This document shows positions 8,010 to 17,953 of a stretch of DNA of 37,916 bases, piece after piece. The translations under genes and the position numbers were made by a program. Source of the DNA: GCA-2687025 sp964473525 (lineage in GTDB: Bacteria; Poribacteria; WGA-4E; GCA-2687025); contig CAYYPK010000056.1 of assembly GCA_964473525.1 (NCBI GenBank), positions 1-37,916 on the forward strand. The letters are read 5' to 3'. The first letter of the stretch is position 1. Every line of letters begins with the position of its first letter. A model generated the notes under the pieces. The model searched no databases. It was given only the letters and a program-made list of their open reading frames with translations, and was not told where the DNA came from.

Positions 8010-11000
8010 ATGTCCGTAGCGGGAGGGACGGACGCATCCCGCCTGCAGGCGCTGTTGGCCGTCGGCAGGGCCGTGACGTACGCCATCACGGTGGGTGCAC
8101 ATCCGACGTTCACGTTCATCAGCGACAACTTGCCAGAGCGCTTTGGCATGACCCCGGACGACCTGTGCGGGGATCCCAACGCGTGGTACGCGCGCGTCCC
8201 GGATGACAGCCGCCGGGAGATCCTGGACGCGCTTGCGCTTGCCCGCCCGGGTCATCCGGCGTCGGCCGAGTACCGCCTGCTACTCCCCGACGGGCAGTGG
8301 CGATGGGTGTTGGACGAGAGAGTGGCGCTGCCCTCGCCATCCGGCGCGGTCGTTGAGATCGCAGGCACGTGGACCGACATCACTGACAGACGCGCGCGGC
8401 AGGAAGCCGACGACGATCCGGGCTTCGTCGCGAACGCGGTCGTCGACAGCATCCCCGCGCTTGTCGCCTACGTCGACGCCGATCAACGGTACGTGTTCGC
8501 GAACCAGGCATACGTCGAGTGGTTTGGGTGGACGACCGACACCATCCGTGGCGTTACGGTGCGCGAGGTGTTGGGCGAGGCGCGCTACGAGTGGTCGCGA
8601 TCGTACATCGAGGGCGCGCTTCGAGGCGAGTACGCCGATTTCGAGGGGGAAGCCCCGAACCGAGGAAGCGGCATCCGCTACGCCCGCGTGATGTACGGCC
8701 CACGCATGGCGGCGGACGGCGCCATCGTGGGCTACTACGTCGTCGTTACTGATCTGACGACGCTGACTCGCGCGCACGAAGCGTTGCGCGCGAACNNNNN
8801 NNNNNGGGGCGACTGACCGCAATCATCGAGACCGCGGCGGACGGGATCGTCACGGCCACCGAGGACGGCGTCATCGAGTCGCTCAACCCCGCCGCGAGGG
8901 AGATGTTCCGCCTCGCCCCGGGCCAGGGAGTCGGCGAGAACATCACTGTTCTGATGCCGCCAGAGGAGAGCCGGGAACACGCGGGCGCAATGCGCCGGTA
9001 CATTGAGGAGGGCGAGGCGCGAGTCGTGGGCGTCGGCCGCGTCGTGCGCGGCAGGAGGACGGACGGGTCGGTGTTCCCGTTGCACATCAGTCTCAGCGAC
9101 GCCCCGCTACCCGATGGGCGGCGGTTCACCGCCATCATGCGCGACATGACGGAGGAGACACGACTCGCAAACGAGCTGCGGGCGCTCACCGCCGAGTTGG
9201 AGCGCCGCGTCGCCGACCGTACCGCGGCCCTCGAGCGCGAGGCCAAGGACAGGCAAGCGGCGGAGGATGAACTGCGGCACGTGCTCGCGGGAGCCAGGTG
9301 CATCCTGTGGCGGGCGACGGTACAGGATGTCGAGGGAGACATGCAGTGGAACGTGACGCCGCTCGACAACGACGCTGCGCAGCGGTTCGTTCCACTGCTA
9401 GTGTCCGACGGCACGCCCTGGCACACCGCGTCGATAGACGCGCGCTTCCCAGAGGACAACCGGCGCATGGTCGAGTTCGTGCACGGCGAGCTGCGCGCTG
9501 GCTCCTCCGCGTATAGCCAGGAATTCAGAGTCACTGATGCGCGCGGAGATATGCGGTGGCTGCAAGAGGACGTGCTCGTAGAACCAACGGGCGCGAGCAG
9601 CTGGTATCTGGTCGGGGTGCTGACCGACGTGACCGCCAGGAAGCACGCTGAGGAGGAACTGAGGCGTAGCGAGGAACACTTCCGCCGCGTCTTCGACGAG
9701 AGCCCAGTCGGGGTCGTCATCGTGGACACAGGGAAGTCGCTGGTCGACGTCAACCCAGCTCTATGCGCGATGCTCGGATACAGCCGGGCGGACCTCGTCG
9801 GTCTGACGATCGCGGACCTCACGCACGCCGACGACCTGGCGTTGAGCGAGCAGGCCCTTGCGCACGTGGCCGAGAGCGCCACCGGCATGTCGCGGGTGGA
9901 GAAGCGCTATCGACGGAACGACGGATCCACAATGTGGGCGCAGGTCACCGTAGCCCAGCTGCACGACGCAACCAGCGCCGTGGTCGGCCACGTCGGGATG
10001 ATTGAGGACATTGGCGAGCGGCGGAGAGCCGAGTCGCTGCGCGCGGCGCTTCATGAGATCTCAGAGGCCGTGCACGTGTCCGCCGACCTGGTCGAGCTTG
10101 TTCGAAGGATCGGCGCGTGCGTCGGCGGAGTCATGGAAGCCCAGGACTTCGCCGTAGGACTCACTGACGAAACAGGCGAGGCGATCGTGCGGTGGATCAA
10201 CCGGTGGAGCGACCACCCCGTCGAACCGGAGGAGCTCGCCCGCACTCGATCCGGTTGGGTGCTGCGGGAACTGCGCGCGTTGCGGCTCACGCGCGCGGAC
10301 ACACTCCGCCACATCAAGGCAGGGGATCTGGTGCTTGGCGACACGGACGTGGGGTCGTGGTGCGGCGCCCCGCTCGTCGTGGACGGGAAGGCCATCGGTG
10401 TCGTCCGCGTCCGCGCCGACGCGCTCCCCACGGCGTATGACGACGACGACCGGGACTTCCTGGACTTCATCGCTTCACAGATAGCCCTGGCCCTGAGCCG
10501 CAAGCGGGCGGAAGGGGAGCTCATGCAGGAGCGGCGGCTGTTCGACCAGCTCATGGAGAACGCTCCGGAATCCATATACTTCAAGGACGCAGACTCCAGG
10601 ATCGTACGGGTGAGCGAGCGCGACGCGACGCGAATAGGGGCGTCGAGCGCACGCGAGGTCGTGGGGAAGACCGACTTCGACTTCTGGCCCCCGCGGGACG
10701 CCCAACGCCTTCGCGAGGAGGAGAAGGCGCTCATGCGATCTGGCGAGCCCATGGTGGACCGCGTGACCCGCCACCGCAATCCAGACGGCGCCGACGTCTG
10801 GTGGTCGGCGACCAAGATCCCGCTGATGGACAGCGACGGCGCCGCGACCGGCATCATTGGGATCGGGCGCGACGTCACGCCGCTCATGGCCACGCAGGAG
10901 GCGTTACGTGCGAGCGAGGCCCAGCGCACGCGCGTCATGCAGCAGCTGCTGGTAGTGCAGGAGGAGGAACGCGCCCGCATCGCCCGTGAGCTGCACGACC

Positions 11001-11575
11001 AGGTGGGGCAGGATCTCGCCTCCGTCCTGATCGGCCTCCGCGTCATCGAGGCCGCTGGCGAGGTCACGAGCGCGCGCGACGAGGCGGCGCTGCTGCGCGA
11101 GCGCACCGCAGCCACGCTGGAGGACGTGCGCCAACTCGCCTTCGACATGCGACCCAGTTCGCTCGATGACCTGGGCCTGATGGTCGCGCTGGAGCGCGTG
11201 TTGAGCAGTCTCGCCCAGGAGTCAGGGTTCGAACCCGCCATGCATGTTCACGGCGCGCCAAGCCAGCAGTTGGCGCCCGACGTGGAGCTCGGCATCTACC
11301 GCGTGGTGCACGCCGCGATCGCCAACGCCGCGTTGCACGCGAAGCCCACAACCGTGAGCGTCGTCACACGGTTCACCGAGGACGCGGTGTCGATCCTTGT
11401 TGAGGACGACGGGCGTGGATTCGATGTGGAGCGTGTGCTGTCCGGGCCTGTCGAGGAGCGCTTCGGGCTCCTCGCGATGCAGGAACGGGCCCAGATGTTC
11501 CAGGGCGAGTTGACGATCGACTCCACGCCCGGCGAGGGAACGGTCGTCATCCTGGACGTTGAGTCACCGGCGTAG
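8010..11575 (+). CDS. Multi-PAS/GAF sensor histidine kinase of the NarL/NreB type, interrupted by an assembly gap
   Basis: One gene split by 10 N at 8796-8805. The left part (262 residues) ends in a PAS domain and its exit helix (THEALRAN). The right part opens at about 8810 in another frame with RLTAIIETAADGIVTATEDG, the start of the next PAS. The frame change is therefore best explained by a wrong gap length. Order by position: PAS 8050-8400, PAS 8425-8785, PAS 8810-9170, coiled coil (LERRVADRTAALEREAKDRQ) to 9270, PAS 9280-9650, PAS 9665-10030, GAF 10050-10500, PAS 10520-10910, HisKA_3 with the phospho-acceptor His codon at 10994-10996 (ARELHDQVGQDLAS), and HATPase_c to 11570 (VEDDGRGFD). 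It is cytosolic, with no membrane segments. ATG 8010 has AAGGAG six bases upstream. It is a paralog of the kinase at 1432-3447, with no response regulator beside it. Confidence 0.92.
8796..8805. other. Assembly gap (10 N) inside the sensor kinase gene
   Basis: Ten N. The reading frames on the two sides differ, so the true missing length is not 10 bases modulo 3. The number is likely a placeholder. Confidence 0.95.
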
Positions 11576-11599
11576 GGCGATGCCGCCGCGCGGTCTCGG

Positions 11600-14293
11600 T
11601 CACATGGCATCGGCGGCCTGCGGCGCCGCCTCGACGCGCACGGCGCACACCTTGTATTCCGACGTCTTCGTGACTGGGTCATAGGCCGCTGTCGTGAGCA
11701 GGTTCGCCGCCGCCTCCCGAAAGTGGAATGTGGTGTAGACCGTGCCGACAGGTGTTGTCTCGGTTACCTCGGCCCTGGCCAGTATCTCGCCTCGTCGCGA
11801 GGACACCCTAGCGTAGTCTTCGTCGGTCAGACTGAGCGCGGCGGCGTCCACGGGGTTTATCTCGAGGGTGGCCTCTGGGCACAGGTCGTCGAGGCCGGGC
11901 GACTTTCGCGTCATCACCGTGTCGTAGTGATAGAGCGAACGCCCCGTCGTAAGAACCAGGGGGTAGTCGTCGTCCACGGGCTCGTACGGGGCGCGGTACT
12001 CGACCGCGTGGAACTTGCCGCGACCTCGGACGAACTCTCCCTTGTGTAGGTAGGGCGTGCCTGGATGGTCCTCGTCCGGACACGGCCACTGAAGGCCGCT
12101 GGCATCCAGCCGACTCGGTCGTATCCCGCCGTAGATGGGCGCAAGGTCTGCGATCTCGTCGAGGACGTCGTCTGGAGAGGCGTACTGCATTGGTCGGCCC
12201 ATGCGCGCCGCCAACTCACAGACGATGCTCCAGTCGGGTCGCGTGCCCTGTAGGGGCGCGAGCGCTTCGTTCATGCGCTGGACGCGCCGTTCGGTGTTCG
12301 TCACGCACCCACGCTTTTCGGCGAAGCTGGACGCCGGCAGTACGATGTCCGCCAGTTCCGCCGTCTCCGTCAGGAAGATGTCCTGCACGAGCAGAAACTC
12401 GATGTCCGCGAGCGCGGCGCGCACGTGATTGGCGTCCGCATCGCTCATGGCCGGGTTCTCGCCCATGATGTACATGGCTCGGATATCGCCAGAGGCGACG
12501 CCGTCAGTCATCTCTACGAGTGTCCGTCCCGGCGCCTCGGACAGATCCGCACCCCACGCCGCCTCGAACTTGGCTTGGGCGGCTGGGTCATCGACCTTCT
12601 GGTAACCCGGATAGACGTTGGGGAGAGCTCCCATGTCGCAGGCGCCCTGGACGTTGTTCTGACCCCGTAGCGGGTTAACGCCCGAGCTCGCCTTGCCGAT
12701 GTTCCCCGTCAACATCGCCAGATTCGCCAGGGACTTCACGTTGTCGGTGCCGCTCGTGTGCTGCGTGATTCCCAGCGTGTAGAGGATGGTCGCCGTCTCC
12801 GCCGTGGCGTAGAGGCGCGCGGCTCGGCGCATGTCGTCCGCGGCAACTCCGGTGATGCGTTCGACGGTCTCGGGCGTGTAAGCCTGGACGGCGGCGCGTA
12901 CCTCGTCGATGCCTTCGGTGCGCGACTCGACGAACTCCGCGTCGTGCAGATTCTCGCTGAGGATGACGTTCATCAGCCCGTTGATAAGGGCGACGTCCGA
13001 CCCGCACTCCAGCCGCAGGTGGACATCCGCCAGCCTCGCCACCTCGATGCGCCGAGGGTCGGCCACGATGAGGGCCGCGCTCCCGCGCCTGACCGCCCGC
13101 TTCACGCCCAACCCGATGATGGGGTGCGCCTGCGTGGTGTTGGACCCGATGATGAAAATGACGTCCGCGTGCTCGATCTCCGCGATGGAGTTCGTCATCG
13201 CCCCGCTGCCGAATGAGGCGGCCAGACCGGCCACCGTGGGCGAGTGTCAGGTACGGGCGCAGTGGTCCACGTTGTTCGTGCCGATCACCGCCCGTGTGAA
13301 CTTCTGGAGGAGGTAGTTCTCCTCGTTCGTGCACTTGGCAGAGCTCATCGCGGCGAACGCGTCGGCGCCGTGCCGCCGCTTGATGTCGGTCAGCCTCGTC
13401 GCGGCGGTAGACAACGCCTCGTCCCACGTCGCGGGGCGCAAGCGGCCGTTCTCGCGGATGAGCGGCTCCGTCAGGCGGTCTGGGCTGTTCACGTAGCCGA
13501 GGCCGTAACGCCCCTTCACGCACAGACTCCCGCGGTTCGCCGGGTTGTCGCGTTCTCCCCTCACGTGGGTGATGCGGCCGCCGCGCGTCCCGACGTGGAT
13601 GCCACAGCCCACGCCGCAGAACGGACAGACGCTGGACGCCTCCCGCGCTGGATCCTCGAACGTCTTGGACACGAGCGCGCCAACTGGACACCGCACGACG
13701 CACTCGCCACACGACACGCACGACGAGTCCACTATCGGGGCGTCCGCGAACGTGCCAACGCGCGTGTCCATACCGCGGCGCGTGAAGTCGATCGCGCCCA
13801 CGTTCTGGAGCTCGTCGCATGTGCGGACGCAGATGCCGCAGAGCACGCACTTGTCGTGTTCCAGGTCGAAGAACGGGTTAGACGTGTCCGCGGGCAGTGG
13901 CGAGGTCTCGCGGCGGAGTCGCGCCATCCGCGCCCCATCGTATCCGATGTATGCGGACACCCGCTGGAGGTCGCACTTGCCGTTCGCCGAGCACGGCAGG
14001 CATTCAAGGGGGTGGTTCGCCAGGATGAGCTCGAGCGCCGTCCTACGAGCCTTGAGCGCTTCGGGCGTTTCCGTCCGCACGGCGAGCCCGTCTTCCACCT
14101 TGACGCGACATGCGACCACGGGGCCGCCGCCGACATCGACCATGCAGAGCCGACAGGATCCCGACGGCGTCAGGTCGGGGTGGTGGCACAGGTGGGGAAT
14201 GTAGATACCGGCGTCAAGCGCCGCGTCGAGCACGTTGGCGTCCGCGGGCGCCTCCACGGCGACGCCGTCGATTGTCAGGTGAACGGTGTCCAT
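11600..14293 (-). CDS. fdhA: Formate dehydrogenase catalytic subunit, selenocysteine-containing (UGA read-through)
   Basis: 897 residues if the UGA at 13247-13249 is read as Sec-349. The frame is the same on both sides: VDHCART-[UGA]-HSPTVAGLAASFGSG is the active-site region of molybdenum/tungsten formate dehydrogenases, where Cys or Sec lies at exactly this point. N-terminal clusters are NuoG-like: [2Fe-2S] (Cys36, 47, 50, 62), a His-ligated [4Fe-4S] (His94, Cys98, 101, 107), and two ferredoxin clusters (Cys149/152/155/159 and Cys192/195/198/202). The bis-MGD domain begins with Cys223/226/230/258. The C-terminus has the molybdopterin dinucleotide-binding domain (YPLVLTTGRSLYHYDT). It oxidises formate to CO2 or the reverse, passing electrons to the NuoF/NuoE-like partners encoded just upstream. 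The gene follows the NuoF-like gene by 33 bases. Standard gene calling would split it in two or call it a pseudogene. Confidence 0.93.
13217..13249 (-). promoter_or_regulatory. UGA selenocysteine codon plus bacterial SECIS hairpin in fdhA
   Basis: Reading the minus strand, the UGA (13249-13247) is followed by 11 bases and then the stem GGTGGCC (13235-13229), loop GGTCT (13228-13224) and stem GGCCGCC (13223-13217), seven pairs with one G-U. As I recall the E. coli fdhF element, its apical loop is also GGUCU and also starts 18 bases after UGA. The element lies inside the coding sequence, as bacterial SECIS elements do, and would bind SelB. Confidence 0.85.
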
Positions 14294-14326
14294 ATCTCAG
14301 CGCCTCTGTCGGAGATGAACGCAAGT

Positions 14327-16156
14327 CTACGCGGGCACGACCGCCTCCGGCCCCGTCAGCCGCTCCACGGCGGCGATCCTGGTGGGACACGCTTCGAAGC
14401 AGAGGCCGCACTTGATGCAGTCGGACTGGTCAATCACGTGGACTGTCTTTAGCTCGCCCGCGATGCTCTGCTGCGGGCAGGCCTTCGCGCACAGCATGCA
14501 CCCGACGCACTTGTCGGGAACGACGCGGTAGTACACGAAGTCGCGGCACATCCCGGCTGGACACGTCTCGCGCTCGACGTGCGCCTCGTACTCGTCGCGG
14601 AAGTACCGTATGGTCGTGAGGATGGGGTTCGGCGCGGTCTGCCCCAGCCCGCACAGCGATCCGAGCTTCACCCCCTCGCCTAGATCAAGCAGAAGATCCA
14701 CGTCCGCCATGCTTGCACGGTTCTGCGTGATGTCCTCGAGGATGTCGAGCATCTGACGGGTGCCAAGCCGACAGGGGCCGCACTTGCCGCACGACTCCTT
14801 CTGCGTGAAGTCCAGGAAGAAGCGGGCGACGTCCACCATGCACGTGTCCTCGTCCATCACGACCATGCCACCCGAGCCCATGATGGACCCCGCGGCGCGT
14901 AGCGATTCGTACTCCACGGGGGTGTGGAGGAGCGAGGCGGGTAGGCAGCCGCCGGAGGGTCCGCCGGTCTGGATCGCCTTGAGGCGCTTGCCGTCGGGGA
15001 TGCCGCCGCCGATGTCGTACACGATCTGTCGCAGCGGCGTGCCCATCGGCACCTCAATGAGCCCGCTGTTGGCGATGTTGCCCGTGAGGGCGAACACAGC
15101 CGTGCCCTTGCTCTCGTCGGTGCCGAGGCCGGCGTACCACTCGGAGCCCTTGTCGAGTATCACCGGCACGGTGGCGAGCGTCTTGACGTTGTTGATGACG
15201 GTTGGCTTGCCCCACAGGCCCGACTGGGCAGGGAACGGTGGGCGGGGCGTGGGCGTGCCTCGGTCGCCTTCGACGGACGCCAACAGGGCCGTCTCTTCCC
15301 CGCACACGAAAGCGCCAGCTCCCTCGAACACGTCGAGGTCGAACGAGAAGGCGGAGCCGGCGACCGCGTCGCCAAGGAAGCCCTTGGCGCGCGCCTGCAC
15401 AATCGCAAGGCGGAGCCGCTTGATAGCCAGCGGGTATTCGGCGCGGGCGTACACGTAGCCCTTTGAGGCCCCGATGGCGTAGCCGGCCAGCGCCATGCCC
15501 TCGATGACCGCATGTGGGTCGGCTTCCAGCAGCGACCGATCCATGAACGCGCCGGGGTCACCCTCGTCGGCGTTGCACACGACGTACTTCGTGTCCGACT
15601 CCTCCGACCGGCAGAACCCCCACTTGACGCCGGTGGGGAAGCCCGCGCCTCCCCGGCCACGGAGGCCGGACGCCGTTATTTCCCGCACGACGTCTTCAGG
15701 AGCGCAGTCAGTGAGGGTGGCGGCGAGTGTGTCGTATCCGCCTACCGCGATATAGTCCTCGATCTCCTCGGGATTGATGCGACCGCAGTTGCGGAGGATG
15801 ACGCGCTGCTGACCCTGGTAGAAGGGGATGTCGCGGTAGTGCGGTATCGGCTCGTCGGTGGTTGGGTGGCGGTAGAGGAGGCGTTCGACGGGATCGTCGT
15901 CGCGTAGATGGCGTTCCACGATTTCCGTTGCGTCGTCCGGCTCCACTCGCTGATAGAACACGCCGTCAGGCTCGACGACGACGATAGGCCCCTGCTGACA
16001 GAAGCCGTGGCATCCGGTGAGCTTGACGCGCGCGCCATCAGCCCCGAGCCGCTCGACTTCCGCCTCGAGCGCCGCTTGCACCGCCGGCGACCTCGACGAC
16101 ACGCATCCCGTGCCCTGACACACGAGCGCTTCGCGTGGGCTGCCGCTCTCACTCAT
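14327..16156 (-). CDS. NuoF/HndC-like NAD(H)- and FMN-binding iron-sulfur subunit of formate dehydrogenase
   Basis: 609 residues. Domain order: an N-terminal thioredoxin-like [2Fe-2S] domain (Cys13, 18, 49, 53), the NuoF FMN/NADH core with GLRGRGGAGFPTGVKW (about 164-179), CNADEGDPGAFMDR and the GAGAFVCGEETALLAS loop, an SLBB segment, a [4Fe-4S] site (ESCGKCGPCR, Cys456/459/462, and Cys502), and two C-terminal ferredoxin clusters (Cys550/553/556/560 and Cys580/583/586/590). This extended layout is that of HndC/HydB/HylB-type subunits, which exchange electrons with NAD(P)H and, in some complexes, take part in flavin-based bifurcation. It overlaps the NuoE-like gene by eight bases and has AGGGGG about five bases before its ATG. 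Whether this complex bifurcates with ferredoxin or simply reduces NAD+ cannot be told from sequence alone. Confidence 0.93.
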   Translation of the reverse strand: MSESGSPREALVCQGTGCVSSRSPAVQAALEAEVERLGADGARVKLTGCHGFCQQGPIVVVEPDGVFYQRVEPDDATEIVERHLRDDDPVERLLYRHPTTDEPIPHYRDIPFYQGQQRVILRNCGRINPEEIEDYIAVGGYDTLAATLTDCAPEDVVREITASGLRGRGGAGFPTGVKWGFCRSEESDTKYVVCNADEGDPGAFMDRSLLEADPHAVIEGMALAGYAIGASKGYVYARAEYPLAIKRLRLAIVQARAKGFLGDAVAGSAFSFDLDVFEGAGAFVCGEETALLASVEGDRGTPTPRPPFPAQSGLWGKPTVINNVKTLATVPVILDKGSEWYAGLGTDESKGTAVFALTGNIANSGLIEVPMGTPLRQIVYDIGGGIPDGKRLKAIQTGGPSGGCLPASLLHTPVEYESLRAAGSIMGSGGMVVMDEDTCMVDVARFFLDFTQKESCGKCGPCRLGTRQMLDILEDITQNRASMADVDLLLDLGEGVKLGSLCGLGQTAPNPILTTIRYFRDEYEAHVERETCPAGMCRDFVYYRVVPDKCVGCMLCAKACPQQSIAGELKTVHVIDQSDCIKCGLCFEACPTRIAAVERLTGPEAVVPA

Positions 16157-16649
16157 GCGCGCCCCCTGCTGGTTGCTGCGCCGCCAGGTCCACTACATCG
16201 TCTCGCGTGAGACGTCCGCGCACCTCGTCGTTGACCGTCATGCACGGGGCCAGCGCGCAGCACCCGATGCAGGCGACCGTTTCCAGCGTGTACTTCCTGT
16301 CCGGAGTGGTCTCCCCCTCGCCGACGCCCAGTTGACGCGACAGTTCGTCCAGCACCTGGCGCGCGCCCTTCACGTGGCAGGCAGAACCCCGGCAGACCTG
16401 GATGCGCGTTTCGCCCGCGGGAGTGAATCGGAACTGGGCGTAGAAGGACGCGACGCCGTAGAGCCGTGTCTCGGGAACGCCCGTGAACCTCGCCACCTGG
16501 AGCATCTCGCGCTCGGGGAGGTAGCCGTATTCCTCCTGAACCCGCTGTAGGATCGGGATGATGTCGCCTCGCGCGCCATCGAACGACGCCAATACCGTGT
16601 CCAGACGCTGTGCCACGTGCGTGTGCCTTGGTGTGTTCCGCGGTCTCAC
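16149..16649 (-). CDS. NuoE/HndA-like [2Fe-2S] subunit of formate dehydrogenase
   Basis: 166 residues, close to the usual size of the family. An N-terminal helical domain (about 12-75, with IIPILQRVQEEYGYLP and GVASFYAQF) precedes the thioredoxin-like [2Fe-2S] domain with Cys86, Cys91, Cys127 and Cys131 (VCRGSAC and CIGCC). It is first in the operon nuoE-like, nuoF-like, fdhA, and its stop overlaps the start of the second gene, so translation is probably coupled. Its role is to pass electrons between the FMN subunit and the rest of the complex. The ATG at 16649 has only a poorly placed GAGG before it. A GTG at 16616 (VAQRLDTVL) is a possible alternative start. Confidence 0.92.
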   Translation of the reverse strand: MRPRNTPRHTHVAQRLDTVLASFDGARGDIIPILQRVQEEYGYLPEREMLQVARFTGVPETRLYGVASFYAQFRFTPAGETRIQVCRGSACHVKGARQVLDELSRQLGVGEGETTPDRKYTLETVACIGCCALAPCMTVNDEVRGRLTRDDVVDLAAQQPAGGAHE

Positions 16650-17015
16650 TCATACCTCGCGTGGAGGCCGCCTGACCCACTCATAGCCTGGCGCCGGCCG
16701 ATCGGGAAGGACGCCCTGTCGCGCACGTCTGCCCGACTGCGTGGACAGGAATTGATACCCGCTACCGTCAGGTTTCGATACGCTCCGGCAGACGCGTGTC
16801 CCGCCGCGCTCCGTGCCGCCCACGACGCCGCGCGTGCGTCAGCTTTAGATACAGCTACCGGCGCCGGCGCGCGACTCGCGTGATACGGGCTGAACCCGTT
16901 CTGCCACTGGGTTTGAGGGATGCCGGCGGCTTCTGGCACGGACATTGAGATAGGACAGGCGACCGCAACATGTTCCACTCGCCGCAGGCACGCGCGGCGC
17001 AACAGGGAGATGCAC
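16650..17015. other. Divergent intergenic region between the formate dehydrogenase operon and the envelope cluster
   Basis: 366 bases without a convincing gene. It must hold the promoters for both directions. GATAC occurs four times, at 16754, 16777, 16848 and 16882, and two copies extend to GATAC-n(1-2)-GCTACCG (16754-16767 and 16848-16860). TTGATA at 16752-16757 resembles a -35, but no good -10 follows at 16-18 bases. CCGGCGCCGG near 16857 is a palindrome. No tRNA, including tRNA-Sec, was recognised. Confidence 0.4.
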
Positions 17016-17924
17016 ATGCTCGCCACCCTATACCGAAGTGTTCTCGTCGGCGCCTCAGCGTTTGGCCTCGCGTTTGCCGCGCCTCTCATGGCGCACGACA
17101 GGTTCGAGGATGCAACCTCCATCCACGTCAAGGTCAACGAGATGGTGGAGGCCATCGCCGAGCGAAACGCAGTCGCCTTCGCGGAGCTGCTAACGGTGTC
17201 CGAGGACGCTAGCCTGTGGGATCTCGAACACCGGTACGACGGCGCGCTCGCCGTCCAGGCTTGGATGACCGGTCTGCTACAGCTCGTGCCGAAGGAAGCG
17301 ACGTATTCCGCCTCCACCCCGCGCGTAATCCTGCGCCCGGATGGCGACGACGATGCCGCCTGGGTCGCCTCTTCGTGGCAGTGGGCCGCCTGGGAGGGCC
17401 ACGCGACGGCGCTCATGAAGCGCGAAGAGGGCGAGTGGCGGTTCTACCGCGTCGACTTCTTCGGCGTGAAGCTCCTGCTGCCCGACGCGGACATGGATCC
17501 GACGTGGGCCGCGGGCGCCATAGGCGCCTCCGAGGCGACGCTTCAAGCCGCCGCGGGAGCCCTCGCCAACCGCGACATGCAGACCCTGGCTTCCCTCGCG
17601 CGCCCGTCCTTCTATCTCATCGACGAGGACGGCATGCCCGTCGCCGATCCCATGCAGGCGGTTCTCGATTCCCCCGCTGGTGGCGCGCTCGAGGCGTTCG
17701 AACCGGCGACCGCGCTGATGTACATCGACGCCACCGCGGGACTGGCGTTGGCATACAACGTCGACGCGCCAGACGACTCGCTGCGACTCCTCCTGGACAT
17801 GGACGACGCTGGCTGGGGTCTCGCCGCGGGCACGCTGGGCGTATACGACTTCCCGGAATGGCTGGACGTGTCGCCCCGACAGCGCGCCCTGACGACGTGG
17901 GGTCATCTGAGACGCGCCCGCTAG
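17016..17924 (+). CDS. Exported protein with two NTF2/SnoaL-like domains
   Basis: 302 residues from ATG 17016. AGGGAG at 17004-17009 is six bases upstream, which favours this start over the ATG at 17010. A signal peptide (about 1-25, LYRSVLVGASAFGLAFAAPLMA) predicts export. The first domain (about 30-150) has the cone-like NTF2 pattern: a long first helix (VNEMVEAIAERNAVAFAELL), then AWVASSWQWAAWEGHATALM and EGEWRFYRVDFFG. A second, weaker copy follows (about 165-280, with LQAAAGALANRDMQTLASLARPSF). These folds bind small ligands or act as accessory domains, and no catalytic residues can be named. The next gene encodes a paralog without a signal peptide, 29 bases downstream. It is probably the first gene of a four-gene operon. 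Confidence 0.72.
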   Translation: MLATLYRSVLVGASAFGLAFAAPLMAHDRFEDATSIHVKVNEMVEAIAERNAVAFAELLTVSEDASLWDLEHRYDGALAVQAWMTGLLQLVPKEATYSASTPRVILRPDGDDDAAWVASSWQWAAWEGHATALMKREEGEWRFYRVDFFGVKLLLPDADMDPTWAAGAIGASEATLQAAAGALANRDMQTLASLARPSFYLIDEDGMPVADPMQAVLDSPAGGALEAFEPATALMYIDATAGLALAYNVDAPDDSLRLLLDMDDAGWGLAAGTLGVYDFPEWLDVSPRQRALTTWGHLRRAR

Positions 17925-17953
17925 CTCCAACGCCCGCAAGGAGGCACGCAGCC

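Noticed and set aside
11600..14293. fdhA as a pseudogene broken by a stop codon
   Set aside because: The stop is TGA, lies at the catalytic Sec position, keeps frame and is followed by a SECIS hairpin.
13244..14452. Long plus-strand open frame opposite fdhA and the NuoF-like gene
   Set aside because: It is antisense to well-supported iron-sulfur proteins and has no recognisable domains. High GC makes such open antisense frames common.
16885..16910. Sigma-54 promoter (TGGCA-like) for the formate dehydrogenase operon
   Set aside because: On the minus strand TGGCAG is followed by a poor GC element (GTTCA), and the site is about 250 bases from the first gene.
16650..17015. tRNA-Sec or another tRNA beside the selenoprotein operon
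   Set aside because: Despite a T-loop-like GTTTCGATAC, no cloverleaf or UCA anticodon arm could be built on either strand.
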